Source: Acidobacteriota bacterium (GTDB lineage: Bacteria > Acidobacteriota > Terriglobia > Acidiferrales > UBA7541). Taken from it: a stretch of 64,000 nt of DNA. The DNA lies in NCBI GenBank assembly GCA_013289585.1, contig JABCZR010000007.1, positions 62,001 through 126,000 on the forward strand. Reading direction: 5' to 3'. Shown one piece after another: positions 45,515-55,831 of the stretch (the first letter of the stretch is position 1; each line of letters opens with the position of its first letter). The position numbers and the translations under genes were made by a program. The notes under the pieces were generated by a model. That model saw only the letters and a list, made by a program, of their open reading frames with translations, had not been told where the DNA came from and did no database searches.

Positions 45515-46168
45515 TTAGCTTTGAATAATCTTGTTGCGAACTGCATAGCGGACGAGCTCAGTGATGGAATGAAAGTCGAGTTTGAGCATGATGTTGGCGC
45601 GGTGCGTCTCCGCTGTTTTCACACTGATGCCCAGGAAGGAGGCGACTTCCTTATTGCCCTTTCCTTCGGCAAGGAGCTGCAGCACTTCGCGCTCCCGCGG
45701 GGTCAACCGGCTTCGAGAGGTACGGTTCACTGCGGGAGGGTAGCCCGGCGGCAGACCAGCTTTGGAGACGGCTTCGGATACGCGTGAGGACAGATAGAGT
45801 TCGTGACGGCGAAGAGCGTCGACGGCAGCAAGCAGATTGCGATCGGCGTCGTCCTTCAAGATATATCCGTGGGCGCCTGCTTCGAAAACCTCCTGGATCA
45901 ATAGCTCGGAGTCGTGCATGGTCAGAATGAGGACTTCCGTTTCGGGAGAGAATTTGCGGATTTGACGGGTGGCTTCCACGCCGTTGAGCAGCGGCATTCC
46001 GATGTCGAGGACGGCCACATCGGGCTTGTGTTCCTTAGCCTTTTCGACCGCTTCACGGCCGTTTTCAGCTTCCGCGCAAACCAGCCATCCCGTCTGGGAC
46101 TCCAGGAGGGCGCGGAGTCCGGTACGAACCACGTGATGGTCATCAGCCACGAGGATTCGAACTGGCAT
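45515..46168 (-). CDS. NarL/FixJ-type response regulator with LuxR helix-turn-helix
   Basis: A 217-residue two-domain regulator. The receiver domain begins PVRILVADDHHVVRTGLRALL with phospho-Asp in DVAVLDIGMPLLNG and the conserved Thr and Lys in VLILTMHDSE and GYILKDD. The C-terminal LuxR-type domain is LTPREREVLQLLAEGKGN and ISVKTAETHRANIMLKL. Its start lies inside the end of the sensor kinase gene (26-base overlap), so the two form a cognate pair with coupled translation. Target genes unknown. Confidence 0.93.
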   Translation of the reverse strand: MPVRILVADDHHVVRTGLRALLESQTGWLVCAEAENGREAVEKAKEHKPDVAVLDIGMPLLNGVEATRQIRKFSPETEVLILTMHDSELLIQEVFEAGAHGYILKDDADRNLLAAVDALRRHELYLSSRVSEAVSKAGLPPGYPPAVNRTSRSRLTPREREVLQLLAEGKGNKEVASFLGISVKTAETHRANIMLKLDFHSITELVRYAVRNKIIQS

Positions 46169-49124
46169 TGGAAACCTCGGATCTTAAAGGTATCGAAACC
46201 CGGACCTTCGTACCTGAAGGGCTGGATTCGATTTCGAGTTTTCCCCCAAGTTGCATCATGCGCTCGCGCATGCCAAGGATACCGACACCGAGCCGTGTCC
46301 CGGAACCATTGCCGCGTTCAATGGCGTTTTTACTCATGCCGCGACCACGATCGCTGACATCGAGGTTGACGCAATTGGAATCGCCACGCAAGAGAATCGT
46401 TGCCGTCGGGCTGCCGGAGTGCCGCTGGATGTTGGTGAGGCTCTCCTGAACGACGCGGAAGAGCGCCGTTTCGGCTTCCTGAGGCAGGCGGCCGAATCCG
46501 GTTTGAAGGTCCAGTTCCAGTTCGACGCCGCTGCGCTCACTGAACCCTTCGGCGTACTCTCTGATCGCGGAGACCAGGCCGAGTTCATCAAGTAGAGGCG
46601 GGTGCAGAAGATACGATAGTGTTCGAATCTCCCGGGACATTTCCTGAAGCAGGCGGCGGGCTTCGGCAAGCGCATGGCGTCCCCGTTCGCTGAGTGAATC
46701 GGAAGATTGCGCAGCTTGCGCGAGGTTTAGATTTACCGCGAGCACACTTTGCGCGAGACTGTCGTGGAGTTCGCGGCCTAACCGCCGGCGTTCTTCGTCT
46801 TGAAGTTGCAACAAGCGTGTGGAGAGCTGGTGCAGGGCTTCCTCCGCATGCTTGCGCTCGGTAATGTTGGTGAACGTGTAGATCACGACGGAGACGGACC
46901 CATCGGGAGCAAATTGAGGCACGGCGTTTCCCAGGGTCCAAAGGACTTCGGTTGAGTCGCGGCGCCGCCAACCGATGACTTGATTTTGAAGGGGTTGCCG
47001 CGTGGCAATGGCACGCGGCCCCGGGCGCATCGAAAAAGGAATCTCAGTTCCGTCTTCACGGATGGAAATCAAGTTTAGCTGTTCGGAACTCTTGCCTTTC
47101 ACCTCCGCCGGGGTAAACCAGAACAATTCGAATGCCGCCTGGTTCGCAAATTGGATTTCCGCATCAGGTCCAAGCAGGACGACACCAACGTGAAAGTCCT
47201 GGACGAGGGTGCGAAAGCGCGCCTCGCTGGCGCGCAGGGCTTCTTCCGCCTGCTTCCTTTCGGTGATGTTTGCGATGGTCAGAATCACATTGGCCACTTC
47301 ACCCTCGGCGGTAAGCTGGGGCACGGCGTCAACCAAGGTCCAGAAGACGTCATTCGAACCTGGCCGTCGCCATCCCACAACTTCATTTCGAACCGGATGC
47401 CTGGTGGCAATCGCACGAGGCCCCGCCCGCAACGCAAAGGGGATTTCCGCGCCGTCCTCGTTGATTGCTGCAAGCTCAAAATTCGATGAGTTCTTCCCGA
47501 TCGCCTGTTCTTCTCTCAACCCAAAGAGCTTGAGGGCTGCCTGATTCGCGAACTTCGTCTCCGCGTGCGGTCCCAGCAAGACCACGCCGACCTGCAAGTC
47601 CTGAACAAGATTGCGGAAGCGTTCCTCGCTGGCGCGCAGCGCTTCTTCGGCCTCTTTGCGGGCGGTGATATCCCGCACGACGACCAGTGCGCAGAGCTGC
47701 CCGTCCAAATCAATCAGCGTTCCGGTGAACTGGCAGATGCGAATTTCCCCCGACTTCGTCAAGCAAGCAAACTCCTCATCCCGAACTTCGGAATTCTTTT
47801 GGAGTTTTGCCATGATCTCCTCCCGGCGACGGGAGTCTTTCCACAGATTCATTTCCAGCCCGGTTCTTCCCAAAGTCTCTTCGCGGCTATAGCCCGTAAG
47901 GCGGGCAAGGCTTTCGTTGACTTCCAGGAAGTGGCCTCCTGGGACCAGACTGATTCCAACAGCATCGGGGCTGGAGCGGAACGCGGTAAAAAACATCTGC
48001 TCGGAACGGCGGAGGGCGTGTTCGGCTCTGCGAAGATGGTCTGCAATACGGCGCTGGTTTTCGCTGGTCAAAACCAGGCGCGCGGCGGAAAGGACGAACG
48101 AAGCTGTGACCGCAGTCCACGCGATCGTGATCTGCTCCGCGGCAATGCGCCGGCCCATGTAAAGAACCAATAAAGGAATGAGAATTGGCAGCACTTGAGA
48201 GACGACAATGACCTGGAAGGAAGAGCTTTTCTCGCGCGGCACGGGCTCTTCACGGCCGCTCCAGGCCGCGGAAAAAACGGCCACAAACAAATAGGGCGCG
48301 CACCACAAGATGTCGGTCCAGTCCGCGCTTACTCCCGATGGGCGCGGATCGAATACGAAGACGAGTCCCGAGGCGGTCGCCAGGAAAAAAAAGCCCGCCA
48401 TTCTTGCAAAGAAGGCGCGCAGAGAGGGCACAGAGACGTTTACGGCCCGCACGGCAAACGCCATTGCCAGCACGGCGTCCCGCAGCATTTGCAGACGGAT
48501 AATTTTCAGCAGCATTTGCGGGCCTTCGACTTCCCAACGGGAGGGAATATAGAAAAAATACAGGTAGGCCGTGAGGGCCGCGACCCCAATCTGGGCGAAA
48601 TCCAGAATCTGCTGCCAATCGATGGCGCCGGATCCTTCCGTGGGACGCGGAAGGAACATCAGGATTGCGGGCGTCACCCAAAGTATGAAAAGGATGTCTG
48701 AGGGCCAGGGTGTATACGTGGGTGCGTGAGCGAGACTCTGGGAGTAGGTCTCCAGCGCTTGCGCCGCAAGAGCCAGGGAGGTCGCCAGGCCCAGGAGCAT
48801 CCAGAGATGGCGAAGATACCCTGAGGAACCTTTGGCTACGTAGAAAGCGCAAAAAGTGGCCCAGAAAACGATCGCCGTCTGTAAAAAATTAGACAGTAAG
48901 AGGCTTTTCGCGGGCTCATGTATGGTCAGAGCGACGAGCAGAAGGAGCGCTGCCAGCAGACCCGCTACGGCGAGGGCGAGCGACTTGAACTTGCGAGAGG
49001 AGAGCAAGAAGAACCCCGTAAACTGGCCTAGTTTAAGCTCACTCAGCAGTGTAGACAACCGCGCGATCGCGCGTACAAGAATCGAGTGTGACCGAAGTGA
49101 TAGGATGTGGCATACCGGCAACAA
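46143..49124 (-). CDS. Membrane sensor histidine kinase with three PAS domains (NarX/DegS type)
   Basis: Up to 993 residues. The frame begins at a TTG (49124) without clear ribosome site, so the start is uncertain by up to about 45 codons. About eight membrane segments lie in residues 45-330, for example SLALAVAGLLAALLLLVAL and ITIAWTAVTASFVLSAARLV. Three PAS S-box domains follow (starting near 375, 500 and 630; the last two are clear duplicates, both ending in NITERK). The kinase core is HisKA_3 with the phospho-His in RRRLGRELHDSLAQSV and a HATPase (VVQESLTNIQRHSG, DRGRGM, LGVGILGMRERM). It is the partner of the LuxR-type regulator that overlaps its end. Signal unknown. Confidence 0.9.
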   Translation of the reverse strand: MLPVCHILSLRSHSILVRAIARLSTLLSELKLGQFTGFFLLSSRKFKSLALAVAGLLAALLLLVALTIHEPAKSLLLSNFLQTAIVFWATFCAFYVAKGSSGYLRHLWMLLGLATSLALAAQALETYSQSLAHAPTYTPWPSDILFILWVTPAILMFLPRPTEGSGAIDWQQILDFAQIGVAALTAYLYFFYIPSRWEVEGPQMLLKIIRLQMLRDAVLAMAFAVRAVNVSVPSLRAFFARMAGFFFLATASGLVFVFDPRPSGVSADWTDILWCAPYLFVAVFSAAWSGREEPVPREKSSSFQVIVVSQVLPILIPLLVLYMGRRIAAEQITIAWTAVTASFVLSAARLVLTSENQRRIADHLRRAEHALRRSEQMFFTAFRSSPDAVGISLVPGGHFLEVNESLARLTGYSREETLGRTGLEMNLWKDSRRREEIMAKLQKNSEVRDEEFACLTKSGEIRICQFTGTLIDLDGQLCALVVVRDITARKEAEEALRASEERFRNLVQDLQVGVVLLGPHAETKFANQAALKLFGLREEQAIGKNSSNFELAAINEDGAEIPFALRAGPRAIATRHPVRNEVVGWRRPGSNDVFWTLVDAVPQLTAEGEVANVILTIANITERKQAEEALRASEARFRTLVQDFHVGVVLLGPDAEIQFANQAAFELFWFTPAEVKGKSSEQLNLISIREDGTEIPFSMRPGPRAIATRQPLQNQVIGWRRRDSTEVLWTLGNAVPQFAPDGSVSVVIYTFTNITERKHAEEALHQLSTRLLQLQDEERRRLGRELHDSLAQSVLAVNLNLAQAAQSSDSLSERGRHALAEARRLLQEMSREIRTLSYLLHPPLLDELGLVSAIREYAEGFSERSGVELELDLQTGFGRLPQEAETALFRVVQESLTNIQRHSGSPTATILLRGDSNCVNLDVSDRGRGMSKNAIERGNGSGTRLGVGILGMRERMMQLGGKLEIESSPSGTKVRVSIPLRSEVSNASSNPRG

Positions 49125-49250
49125 TGAACTCAGGAATGGCGCGGCTGGGGCGATGCTAACGCGCCAGCCCTCGCTCCCGAAACCTGAGCTCTGTCAAAAC
49201 ATCGCCCAAGTTCACATCGCCTTTTCGAGCAGGAAAGGATTTTTGAAGTA

Positions 49251-49327
49251 TGGTGGACCCGGTGAGATTCGAACTCACGACCTTCAGCTCCGGAGGCTGA
49301 CGCGCTATCCAGCTACGCTACGGGTCC
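49251..49327 (-). tRNA. tRNA-Arg (anticodon CCG)
   Basis: A 77-base gene including the encoded CCA. Acceptor arms GGACCCG (49321-49327) and CGGGTCC (49255-49261 complement) pair, the anticodon loop is CTCCGGA with anticodon CCG at 49291-49293, and the T-arm is GTGAG TTCGAAT CTCAC. It reads CGG. It lies alone between the sensor kinase start and a small gene. Confidence 0.96.
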
Positions 49328-49502
49328 AAACTGAAATAAATCCCAACAAAATCTCGAAGCGCTGCTCTCGATTCACGATCGCTCGCCGGAACCTGCCATC
49401 CGGCGCTTGAAAGCAGCATGGCAACGCCGAATCCAATTATTCTAACTTGTATGATGAGCTCGCGCTAGCGCGCTTTTTCCCAGCAGGGCGCCGCGCCGAT
49501 GT

Positions 49503-49847
49503 TCAACCCTTCGCGCGGGAACGAATCTCCTTCGCCAATTTCTCGATTTCCTCGGTTTTCTTAAGCATCGTCAAGGAGAGTACCTGCATGGAGTCCGTTT
49601 TTTCGACTTCGGTCTTCAATTCGCCGGCCAGTTGATAGAGCCGCTCGACATTTTTCTTAATGTCCTTCTCGTTGGCTTCGAGTGCGATTTTGGGATCGAG
49701 CTTTGGCGCGTTTGACTCCTCATCTTTCCGTATGGGATTGGGAGCTGATGGCGGGATCGGCACCTGAGCGGCCAATGCAGGGGCGTGTGACACCAGTGGC
49801 GCTCCGATGGCGCAAAGCATAAGGAAAAATCTACGTCTGGTCTCCAT
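49503..49847 (-). CDS. Small exported coiled-coil protein, unknown function
   Basis: About 114 residues from ATG 49845-49847, which gives a signal peptide (RRRFFLMLCAIGAPLVSHAPALA); a longer frame to 49901 lacks it. After a Pro-rich linker (VPIPPSAPNPIRKDEE) the remaining 70 residues are charged and helical with a heptad-like pattern (VERLYQLAGELKTEVEKTD and LTMLKKTEEIEKLAKEI), a likely coiled coil. It diverges from the MscS gene with 91 bases between starts. No family recognised. Confidence 0.65.
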   Translation of the reverse strand: METRRRFFLMLCAIGAPLVSHAPALAAQVPIPPSAPNPIRKDEESNAPKLDPKIALEANEKDIKKNVERLYQLAGELKTEVEKTDSMQVLSLTMLKKTEEIEKLAKEIRSRAKG

Positions 49848-49938
49848 GATCGCCCCCGAATCTACGCAGTCCCATCGCGTGCCGGACAAAGGTTTATCCA
49901 ACCTCCGCCAATGTTATACTCCCTCTCTCAGAGAGATC

Positions 49939-50817
49939 ATGTCCAGTCCCTTCAATCACTGGTTGGAATTGACGCTTCCCAACGCGCTGCATCTACTCGG
50001 CATCCTGGTTATCGCCCTGGTGCTGAATCGCCTGCTCCGGGCAGTGACAAATTTGCTGATCAAGTCCGCGGCAACGCAAGCCCGCGCAGCGCAGCTGAGA
50101 GAGCAGCAGACACGCACGCTGGCCGGAATCCTATACGGGACAGGGAGCAAAGTTGTCTGGGCCGTGGCATTGCTGACCTCGCTGCACGAGTTCAATATCG
50201 ACATTACACCGGCGGTGACATTGGCTGGTCTCGCTAGCCTGGCAATCGGATTTGGCGCGCAATCGTTGGTTCGTGACCTGATCAGCGGCTTTTATATCGT
50301 GCTCGAGGATCAGTATGTTGTGGGAGACACGATTCAGTTCGCGGATTACTCCGGCCGCGTAGAACACCTTACGCTGCGGCGCACGGTGATTCGGGACGCA
50401 CGCGGAGCACTGGTAACCATCGCGAATGGCGAAATTCGGGCCGTCAGCAACCTCAGCCGCGATTGGTCGCAGGCTTTTGTGGATGTTTCGCTTGCCCCTG
50501 AAAGCCCTATCGAAAAGACACTTCTGGCGCTGGAGACCGCCGCCGGGGAGCTGCGGGGCGATCCCGCGTGGTCACAGGCGCTGGTGGATGGACCACGGAT
50601 TCTTGGCGTGCAAAGCTTCGATCGCGCCTCGTCCACGATCAGGTTGCAGGTGCGAACCGCACCGACCCGGCAGGATGAAGTGGCGCGGGAGTTGCGCCGG
50701 CGCATACAGATTGAGTTCCAAAGACAGGGTATACCCCTCTCGACTGTTCAACGCATCGAACTGGCTGGCGCTTTTCATTCCGTGGAGGAAGCCGCACAGT
50801 CAGGCACTGCGAGTTAG
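49939..50817 (+). CDS. MscS-type mechanosensitive ion channel
   Basis: About 292 residues from ATG 49939, with AGAGAG just upstream; the longer frame from 49807 overlaps the divergent gene's start. Membrane segments are ALHLLGILVIALVLNRLL (about 14-31), KVVWAVALLTSL and the pore helix region VTLAGLASLAIGFGAQSLVR, followed by DLISGFYIVLEDQYVVGDTI, the MscS beta-domain signature. The cytoplasmic vestibule domain fills the rest. It has fewer membrane helices than long MscK forms. Role: release of solutes at low osmolarity. A TATACT at 49915-49920 may be its -10. A small gene follows after 17 bases. Confidence 0.9.
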   Translation: MSSPFNHWLELTLPNALHLLGILVIALVLNRLLRAVTNLLIKSAATQARAAQLREQQTRTLAGILYGTGSKVVWAVALLTSLHEFNIDITPAVTLAGLASLAIGFGAQSLVRDLISGFYIVLEDQYVVGDTIQFADYSGRVEHLTLRRTVIRDARGALVTIANGEIRAVSNLSRDWSQAFVDVSLAPESPIEKTLLALETAAGELRGDPAWSQALVDGPRILGVQSFDRASSTIRLQVRTAPTRQDEVARELRRRIQIEFQRQGIPLSTVQRIELAGAFHSVEEAAQSGTAS

Positions 50818-50834
50818 GGCGAGGAGAACCCAAG

Positions 50835-51290
50835 ATGGCCCAGATTACCTACGACGAAGTGAACCTGATGCTGCGCCTCTATGACATGCGGCGAGAGCCG
50901 CGTTTGCGTCAGGCGCGCGCATGGTTCACCGAACATTTTCATCCCGAATCTCCGGAAGAGATGATGCAAAGGTATCCGCAGGGAAGCGAGGAAAACACTT
51001 TCATTCGAATGGTGATCAGCTACTGGGACATGGTGGCCGGGATCGTCAACCGCGGCTTGATCAATGATGAACTATTTTTCGACAGCAACGGTGAAATCTG
51101 GGTGGTGTGGGATCGCATGCGGTCGATCGTCCCGACGTGGCGCGCTGCTTTCAAGAATCCCCACCTGTTTCAGAATATTGAGGAGACTTGCAAGCGGCTG
51201 GAAGTCTGGCGCGAAAAGCGCGCGCCGGGGTCTTCGGCGGCGATGCGGCAAATGATGGGGCAGGCCAAGCCAAAAATGAAGGGCACTTAG
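50835..51290 (+). CDS. Conserved hypothetical protein, DUF4760-like
   Basis: A 151-residue soluble, mainly helical protein. GAGGAG lies 8 bases before ATG 50835, 17 bases after the MscS gene, so the two are probably one transcript. Features are RLYDMRREPRLRQARAWF near the start and ENTFIRMVISYWDMVAGIVN in the middle, followed by a Trp-rich stretch (EIWVVWDRMRSIVPTWRAAF). The pattern resembles DUF4760-type proteins, which are of unknown function; this is a tentative assignment. No signal peptide or membrane segment. Confidence 0.6.
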   Translation: MAQITYDEVNLMLRLYDMRREPRLRQARAWFTEHFHPESPEEMMQRYPQGSEENTFIRMVISYWDMVAGIVNRGLINDELFFDSNGEIWVVWDRMRSIVPTWRAAFKNPHLFQNIEETCKRLEVWREKRAPGSSAAMRQMMGQAKPKMKGT

Positions 51291-51337
51291 GATCATCAGA
51301 ACGAGAGAATTTCCAGCCGGGTGCCATGTACAGTCCC

Positions 51338-52303
51338 TTAACTCTTTCGGACGGGCTCGTCGACCGTGGATTCTGTCAATCCGCTAGCCGAATTCGAGTT
51401 CGCGACCTTCACACAATTGCGGCCTGCCCGTTTCGCTGCATAGAGAGCCTTGTCAGCTTCATGAAGTAGCTCTTCGGCAGTCCGCCTGCCCCATTCGTGA
51501 CTGAGCAACAATCCTAGGCTGATGGTCAACGGAACAGGACCGACGGAGGTTTGCACCGGCCGTTGCGCGATGGTATTGCGGATCTCTTCCGCGCGAGCAG
51601 GAGCAAAGGTTGGGTCGCAATTGTTTAAAACCACCAGAAACTCTTCGCCACCATAGCGGCCCACGAAATCGTACGATCGTACCGAAGCCAGCAGGCGTTT
51701 CGCCGTTTCACGCAAAACTTCATCTCCGACGAGATGGCCGAACGAATCGTTCACGCTTTTGAAATGATCGATGTCGCAAAGAATGATGACAGTAGTGGCG
51801 TTTTCGCGATGCGAACGGGACAGTTCGCGTCCGAGCAGTTCAAGGATCACGCCGCGATTCCACAGCGTTGTTAGCGCGTCATGCGAGGCCTTGAAGCGCA
51901 TCTCCTCCCGTGCTTCCACGAGCCGGTTTTCAAGATCGAGAATGCGCATTCCGGTACGTAAGCGCGCCTTAAGTTCCGCGGCATCGAACGGCTTGGTGAG
52001 GTAGTCGTCCGCTCCGGACTCCAGTCCTGTAACGATATCTTCTTTCGCTTCCTTCGAAGTGAGGAGCACCATGTAGACGTAAGATTGTTCCTTCCTCAAG
52101 CGGACTTCCCTGCAAACGCCCGGGCCATCCAATTCCGGCATTACCCAGTCCAGCAAGGCGAGCCTCGGCCCATCCAGCCTGCAGATCTGATCCGCGGCCT
52201 GGCGGCCGTTCTCGACGGCGATCACTTCATAACCCGAGCGCTCCAGCGTTGTCTGGAGCAAGCGCCGGGACATTGGTTCGTCATCGGCAATCAAGATCCT
52301 CAT
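51338..52303 (-). CDS. Diguanylate cyclase response regulator (REC-GGDEF)
   Basis: A 321-residue cytoplasmic protein. The receiver domain (MRILIADDEPMSRRLLQTTL, phospho-Asp in LALLDWVMPELDG) fills residues 1-125. The GGDEF domain follows with active-site RYGGEEFLVVL near residue 220 and substrate segment CDIDHFKSVNDSFGHLVGDEV. The conserved GG(D/E)EF motif is intact, so it should make cyclic di-GMP upon phosphorylation. Its ATG overlaps the stop of the upstream hybrid kinase (ATGA at 52300-52303), which shows that the broken kinase and this gene form one operon. It is convergent with the DUF4760-like gene. Confidence 0.93.
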   Translation of the reverse strand: MRILIADDEPMSRRLLQTTLERSGYEVIAVENGRQAADQICRLDGPRLALLDWVMPELDGPGVCREVRLRKEQSYVYMVLLTSKEAKEDIVTGLESGADDYLTKPFDAAELKARLRTGMRILDLENRLVEAREEMRFKASHDALTTLWNRGVILELLGRELSRSHRENATTVIILCDIDHFKSVNDSFGHLVGDEVLRETAKRLLASVRSYDFVGRYGGEEFLVVLNNCDPTFAPARAEEIRNTIAQRPVQTSVGPVPLTISLGLLLSHEWGRRTAEELLHEADKALYAAKRAGRNCVKVANSNSASGLTESTVDEPVRKS

Positions 52304-55300
52304 TTGCAGGCCTCTGGCACGCAGGCGTCCAGCTGCGGAAGAAGTTCACGGACATCGCTTTCGAACGCGGCGTAGGCTTCTCCGAATGCGGAAGTTTCTC
52401 CCCGGCGGGCCAACTGCTCCAGCCGCGCCGCAGTGGCAGCCGCACGAGTGGCCGCAAGATTGGAGAGCATGCCTCTCATCGTGTGAGCGGCAGCAGCGAC
52501 GCGGTTTCCGTCAGCCGCTTCCACGGCTTCCCGCAAGGAAAGAAGTTGACGCGGAAATTCCTCTTTAAAAATCTTGAGAAGATCATTGAGAAGCTCGCGG
52601 TCGTTCTCAACTCGCTCAAGCAATTCCTGATGATCGAAGGTCGAAACAGGCGAGTCATTATCCGCTCGCCTCGCGGAATTTTCCCGGCCGAGTTCCGTCT
52701 TCTTCGTCAGCCGGTCGATTTGCGCCCGAAGAAGATTCACCTGGATGGGTTTGGAAACGTAGCCGTCCATCCCCGCTTGCAGATACTTCTCTTCGTCACC
52801 TGCCATGGCGTGCGCGGTCATGGCGATGATCGGTATATGGGTTCCTGTGTTGAGTTCCGCTTCGCGGATTCTCCGCGTGGCTTCCACTCCACCCATCACC
52901 GGCATCTGTATATCCATCAGCACGAGGTCGAAGGGTTTTCTGCGAAACATCTCAATGGCTTCTACTCCGTTCACTGCAAGCGCCACGTGGTGCCCCAACT
53001 TCTCGAGCACGCGAATGGCAAGCGTTTGATTGACGCTGTTGTCTTCGGCCAAAAGCAGCCGCAAGCCATTTCCATTGGCCTCCGCCGCCGGGTGGGAGCT
53101 CTCCTTTTCGGGTGGGGGCGGGGCCCCAAGTGCCTGAAAGACAGCATCCTGGAGGGCGGCACGTCGCAGCGGTTTGGCGATCTTGCGGGCTATTCCCAGG
53201 CGCTGGTCACGAGCCTGGTCATCTAAGTTAGGGGCAGAAGTCAGTATAAGAATCGCAACTTTTTCCATCGGAGCAAGCTTCCGAATGCGCTCGGCAACTG
53301 CATATCCATCCATGCGGGGCATGTTTTGATCGAGCAGAACGAGTGGAAAGAGATTCACGTCCGCCTGGCTCTGCTGAAAGAGTTCAAGAGCTTCGAAACC
53401 ATCGGAGGCACAGACAGGCTCCAGTCCCCAGTCCGGAAGTAGGCGCATCAATAAGTGGCGGTTCACCTCGTTATCATCGACGACCAAGACCCTCTTGCTG
53501 GCAATATCGCGATGCACAACGTGAGGCACGAGCTCCGCTGCGGTTCCCAGCGCGAATCGAGCTGTGAACGTAAAGTACTTCCCTTACCCGGCGTGCTCTC
53601 CAGTTTGATTTCGCCGTGCATGAGCTGAATGAGGCGCGCGGAGATCGACAACCCTAGCCCTGTTCCGCCGAACTCACGGGTTGTCGAGGAATCCGCCTGC
53701 GAAAAGGCTTCGAAGATGAGCCGGTGTTTTTGGGGGAATGCCAATACCCGTGTCGGAGACTTTAAAGCGAATTGCAACATCCGCAGGCGTAGAGGGCAAA
53801 CGTTCGGCAAGGAGGCTGACTTGGCCTTCCTTAGTGAACTTGATGGCGTTGCCAACAAGATTGATCAGAACCTGCTGCAAGCGCGTGGGATCACCCACAA
53901 GTACTTCGGGTATTTCGCCTTGTGCCGTCCAGGTCACTTCCAGACCTTTCTGCTGAGCGCGAACCGCCAGCGGATGAATGGCGCTCTCGATGCAATCGAG
54001 GAGCGAGAAGGAAACACTTTCGAGCTCGAGCCGGCCTGCCTCAATCTTGGAAAAGTCCAGAATGTCATTGATGATTCCCAACAAGGATTCCGCGGAAGAC
54101 TTCACCATACCCATGTACTCGCGCTGGTCAGCATCGAGCTTCGTGTCCAGAGCCAGTTCCGTCATCCCCAGAATGCCGTTCATGGGGGTGCGGATTTCAT
54201 GGCTCATGTTTGCCAGAAATTCGCTTTTGGCACGGTTCGCTGCTTCCGCAGCTTCCTTTGCTTCTCGCAGCCGCTGCTCTGCCGCGCGGCGTTCCGTGAC
54301 ATCCTCGACAACGCCCACATACCCCTGCAAAACTCCATCGAGGTTTCGCAATGCGCGCGACTGCCAGGTCACCCAATTCACATGGCCTTCCGGAGTGACA
54401 AAGCGGCACTCGTCCTTCAGTTCCATTCCCAAAGAAACACCCGTTTTCCAGACCTTTGCGAGCTGTTCGCGGTTCAGGATGAATACCTTCCAGCCACCCA
54501 AGCCCAAGCGCGTCGTTCGCCGATTGCCCTGTCATCTCCGTCCATCGTTCGTTCACATACAGGTATTGCCCTTGCGCGTCGGCGTGAAAAATGCCGATTG
54601 GAGCGGCCGCGCTCAATGTCCGGAATAGTTGTTCGCTCTCACGCAATGCACTTTCCGCGGCCACTCGCTGGCCGATATCTTGATAAACAGCCAGCACGCG
54701 ATGTTCGCCATTTTCCATCAACACGGGCACGGCGTTTATCTCTACATCCACCAATCTCCCGTCCTTTCCTCTCCGCTTGGCAATTTCGTGGATACTCTCC
54801 TGCTTCAGCCGGCGCAGCCGATCATCTATTTCGTCTTTGCTGAAACTTGCCGGATAAAGGAGGTCGTCAATCCTCTGACCGATGGCTTCCCCGCTCAGGT
54901 ATCCGAACAGTTTCTCAAACGCTGGATTCACGAGTTCAAACCGTCCGTCCGGCCCTCCCACAGCGATTGCCAGCGGGCTGTTTGTGATTAAAGTATTCAA
55001 AAAATTTGTGCGTTGCTGAAGTTCCAGCTCCGCTCGTCTTCGCTCCTTCACCTCCCTCTCCAGTTCGCCAATGCGGGCTGTGACGCGAAGTTCCAAAACA
55101 TCGCGCGCTTCATTCAGCGCTACATCTCGCCGTTCGATCTGTTCCAACTTGTTATTGAAGTCCGCGCTGAGTTGGCGCAGCTCCCTCCCCTCCAGTGGAG
55201 GGGCTCGCAACGTGTACGTCTTCTCGTTTGCAATCGAACGCGCGACCGCGGCCAGAACTTGGATCGGTCTGGTAATTCCGCGTTGCAGCGCTGCCGTGAG

Positions 55301-55831
55301 GAAGTAGACAAACAGCAGACTTCCCATGGCGAGGATCACTGTCAATTGTTCGAACCGCTGAAGCCGCTCCTGCAGGTCGGCGAGATCCGCTTCGAGGTAG
55401 AGCGAGCCGATAACTCGTGGGCCAAGAAGCACCGGCGAAGTAAACGTCAGGCGATCCTTTGTCCAGAGCATTCCCTGGGGTCCACGCTCGGGCAACAAAA
55501 GCTTGCCTTGCAGATCGGCCCGGACATAGGACGCAAAGTAAGTTCCATCGGGCAAGTAAAATGCTCCGGCGCGGATTTGTGGCCTGGTGCGGAGCGCCTC
55601 CAGGAGTTTTGCCCCGGCGAGCGCATCATCGAATTCCAGGGCGGCGGTGGAATTCACCGCGAGCAGGTCCGCGGTCGAACGAAGCTCTTCGACCTTTTGC
55701 TGGCGCGCCACGTGCATGTCGTAGGCCAGGAAACCGATGCATCCAAGGACCACGCCTATGCCGCTCGTAACCATGGTCAGCAGCAGCAAACGCTGACGAA
55801 GCGAAAGTTCGCGGATGATGGAGATGGCCAT
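52300..55831 (-). pseudogene. Hybrid sensor kinase (CHASE-HAMP-PAS-PAS-HisKA-HATPase-REC-REC-HPt) broken by three frameshifts
   Basis: One gene of about 1170 codons read in pieces. Piece 1 (55831 to about 54470): two membrane segments around a CHASE8-like sensor, HAMP, and two PAS domains. Piece 2 (about 54470 to 53735): end of PAS, HisKA with phospho-His in [13 protein letters not shown], and HATPase to GIGIPP. Piece 3 (to about 53572): rest of HATPase ([21 protein letters not shown]). Piece 4 (to 52300): two receivers ([28 protein letters not shown]) and an HPt (AHTMRG). Junctions are consistent with 2-base losses at about 54470 and 53731 and a 1-base loss at about 53572, since restoring these bases restores standard motifs. 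It is coupled to the diguanylate cyclase. It may be a real pseudogene or an assembly error. Confidence 0.85.

Noticed and set aside
52300-53529. The REC-REC-HPt frame as an independent gene
   Set aside because: Its start falls in the linker after the HATPase; adding one base fuses it smoothly to the kinase, as in known hybrid kinases.
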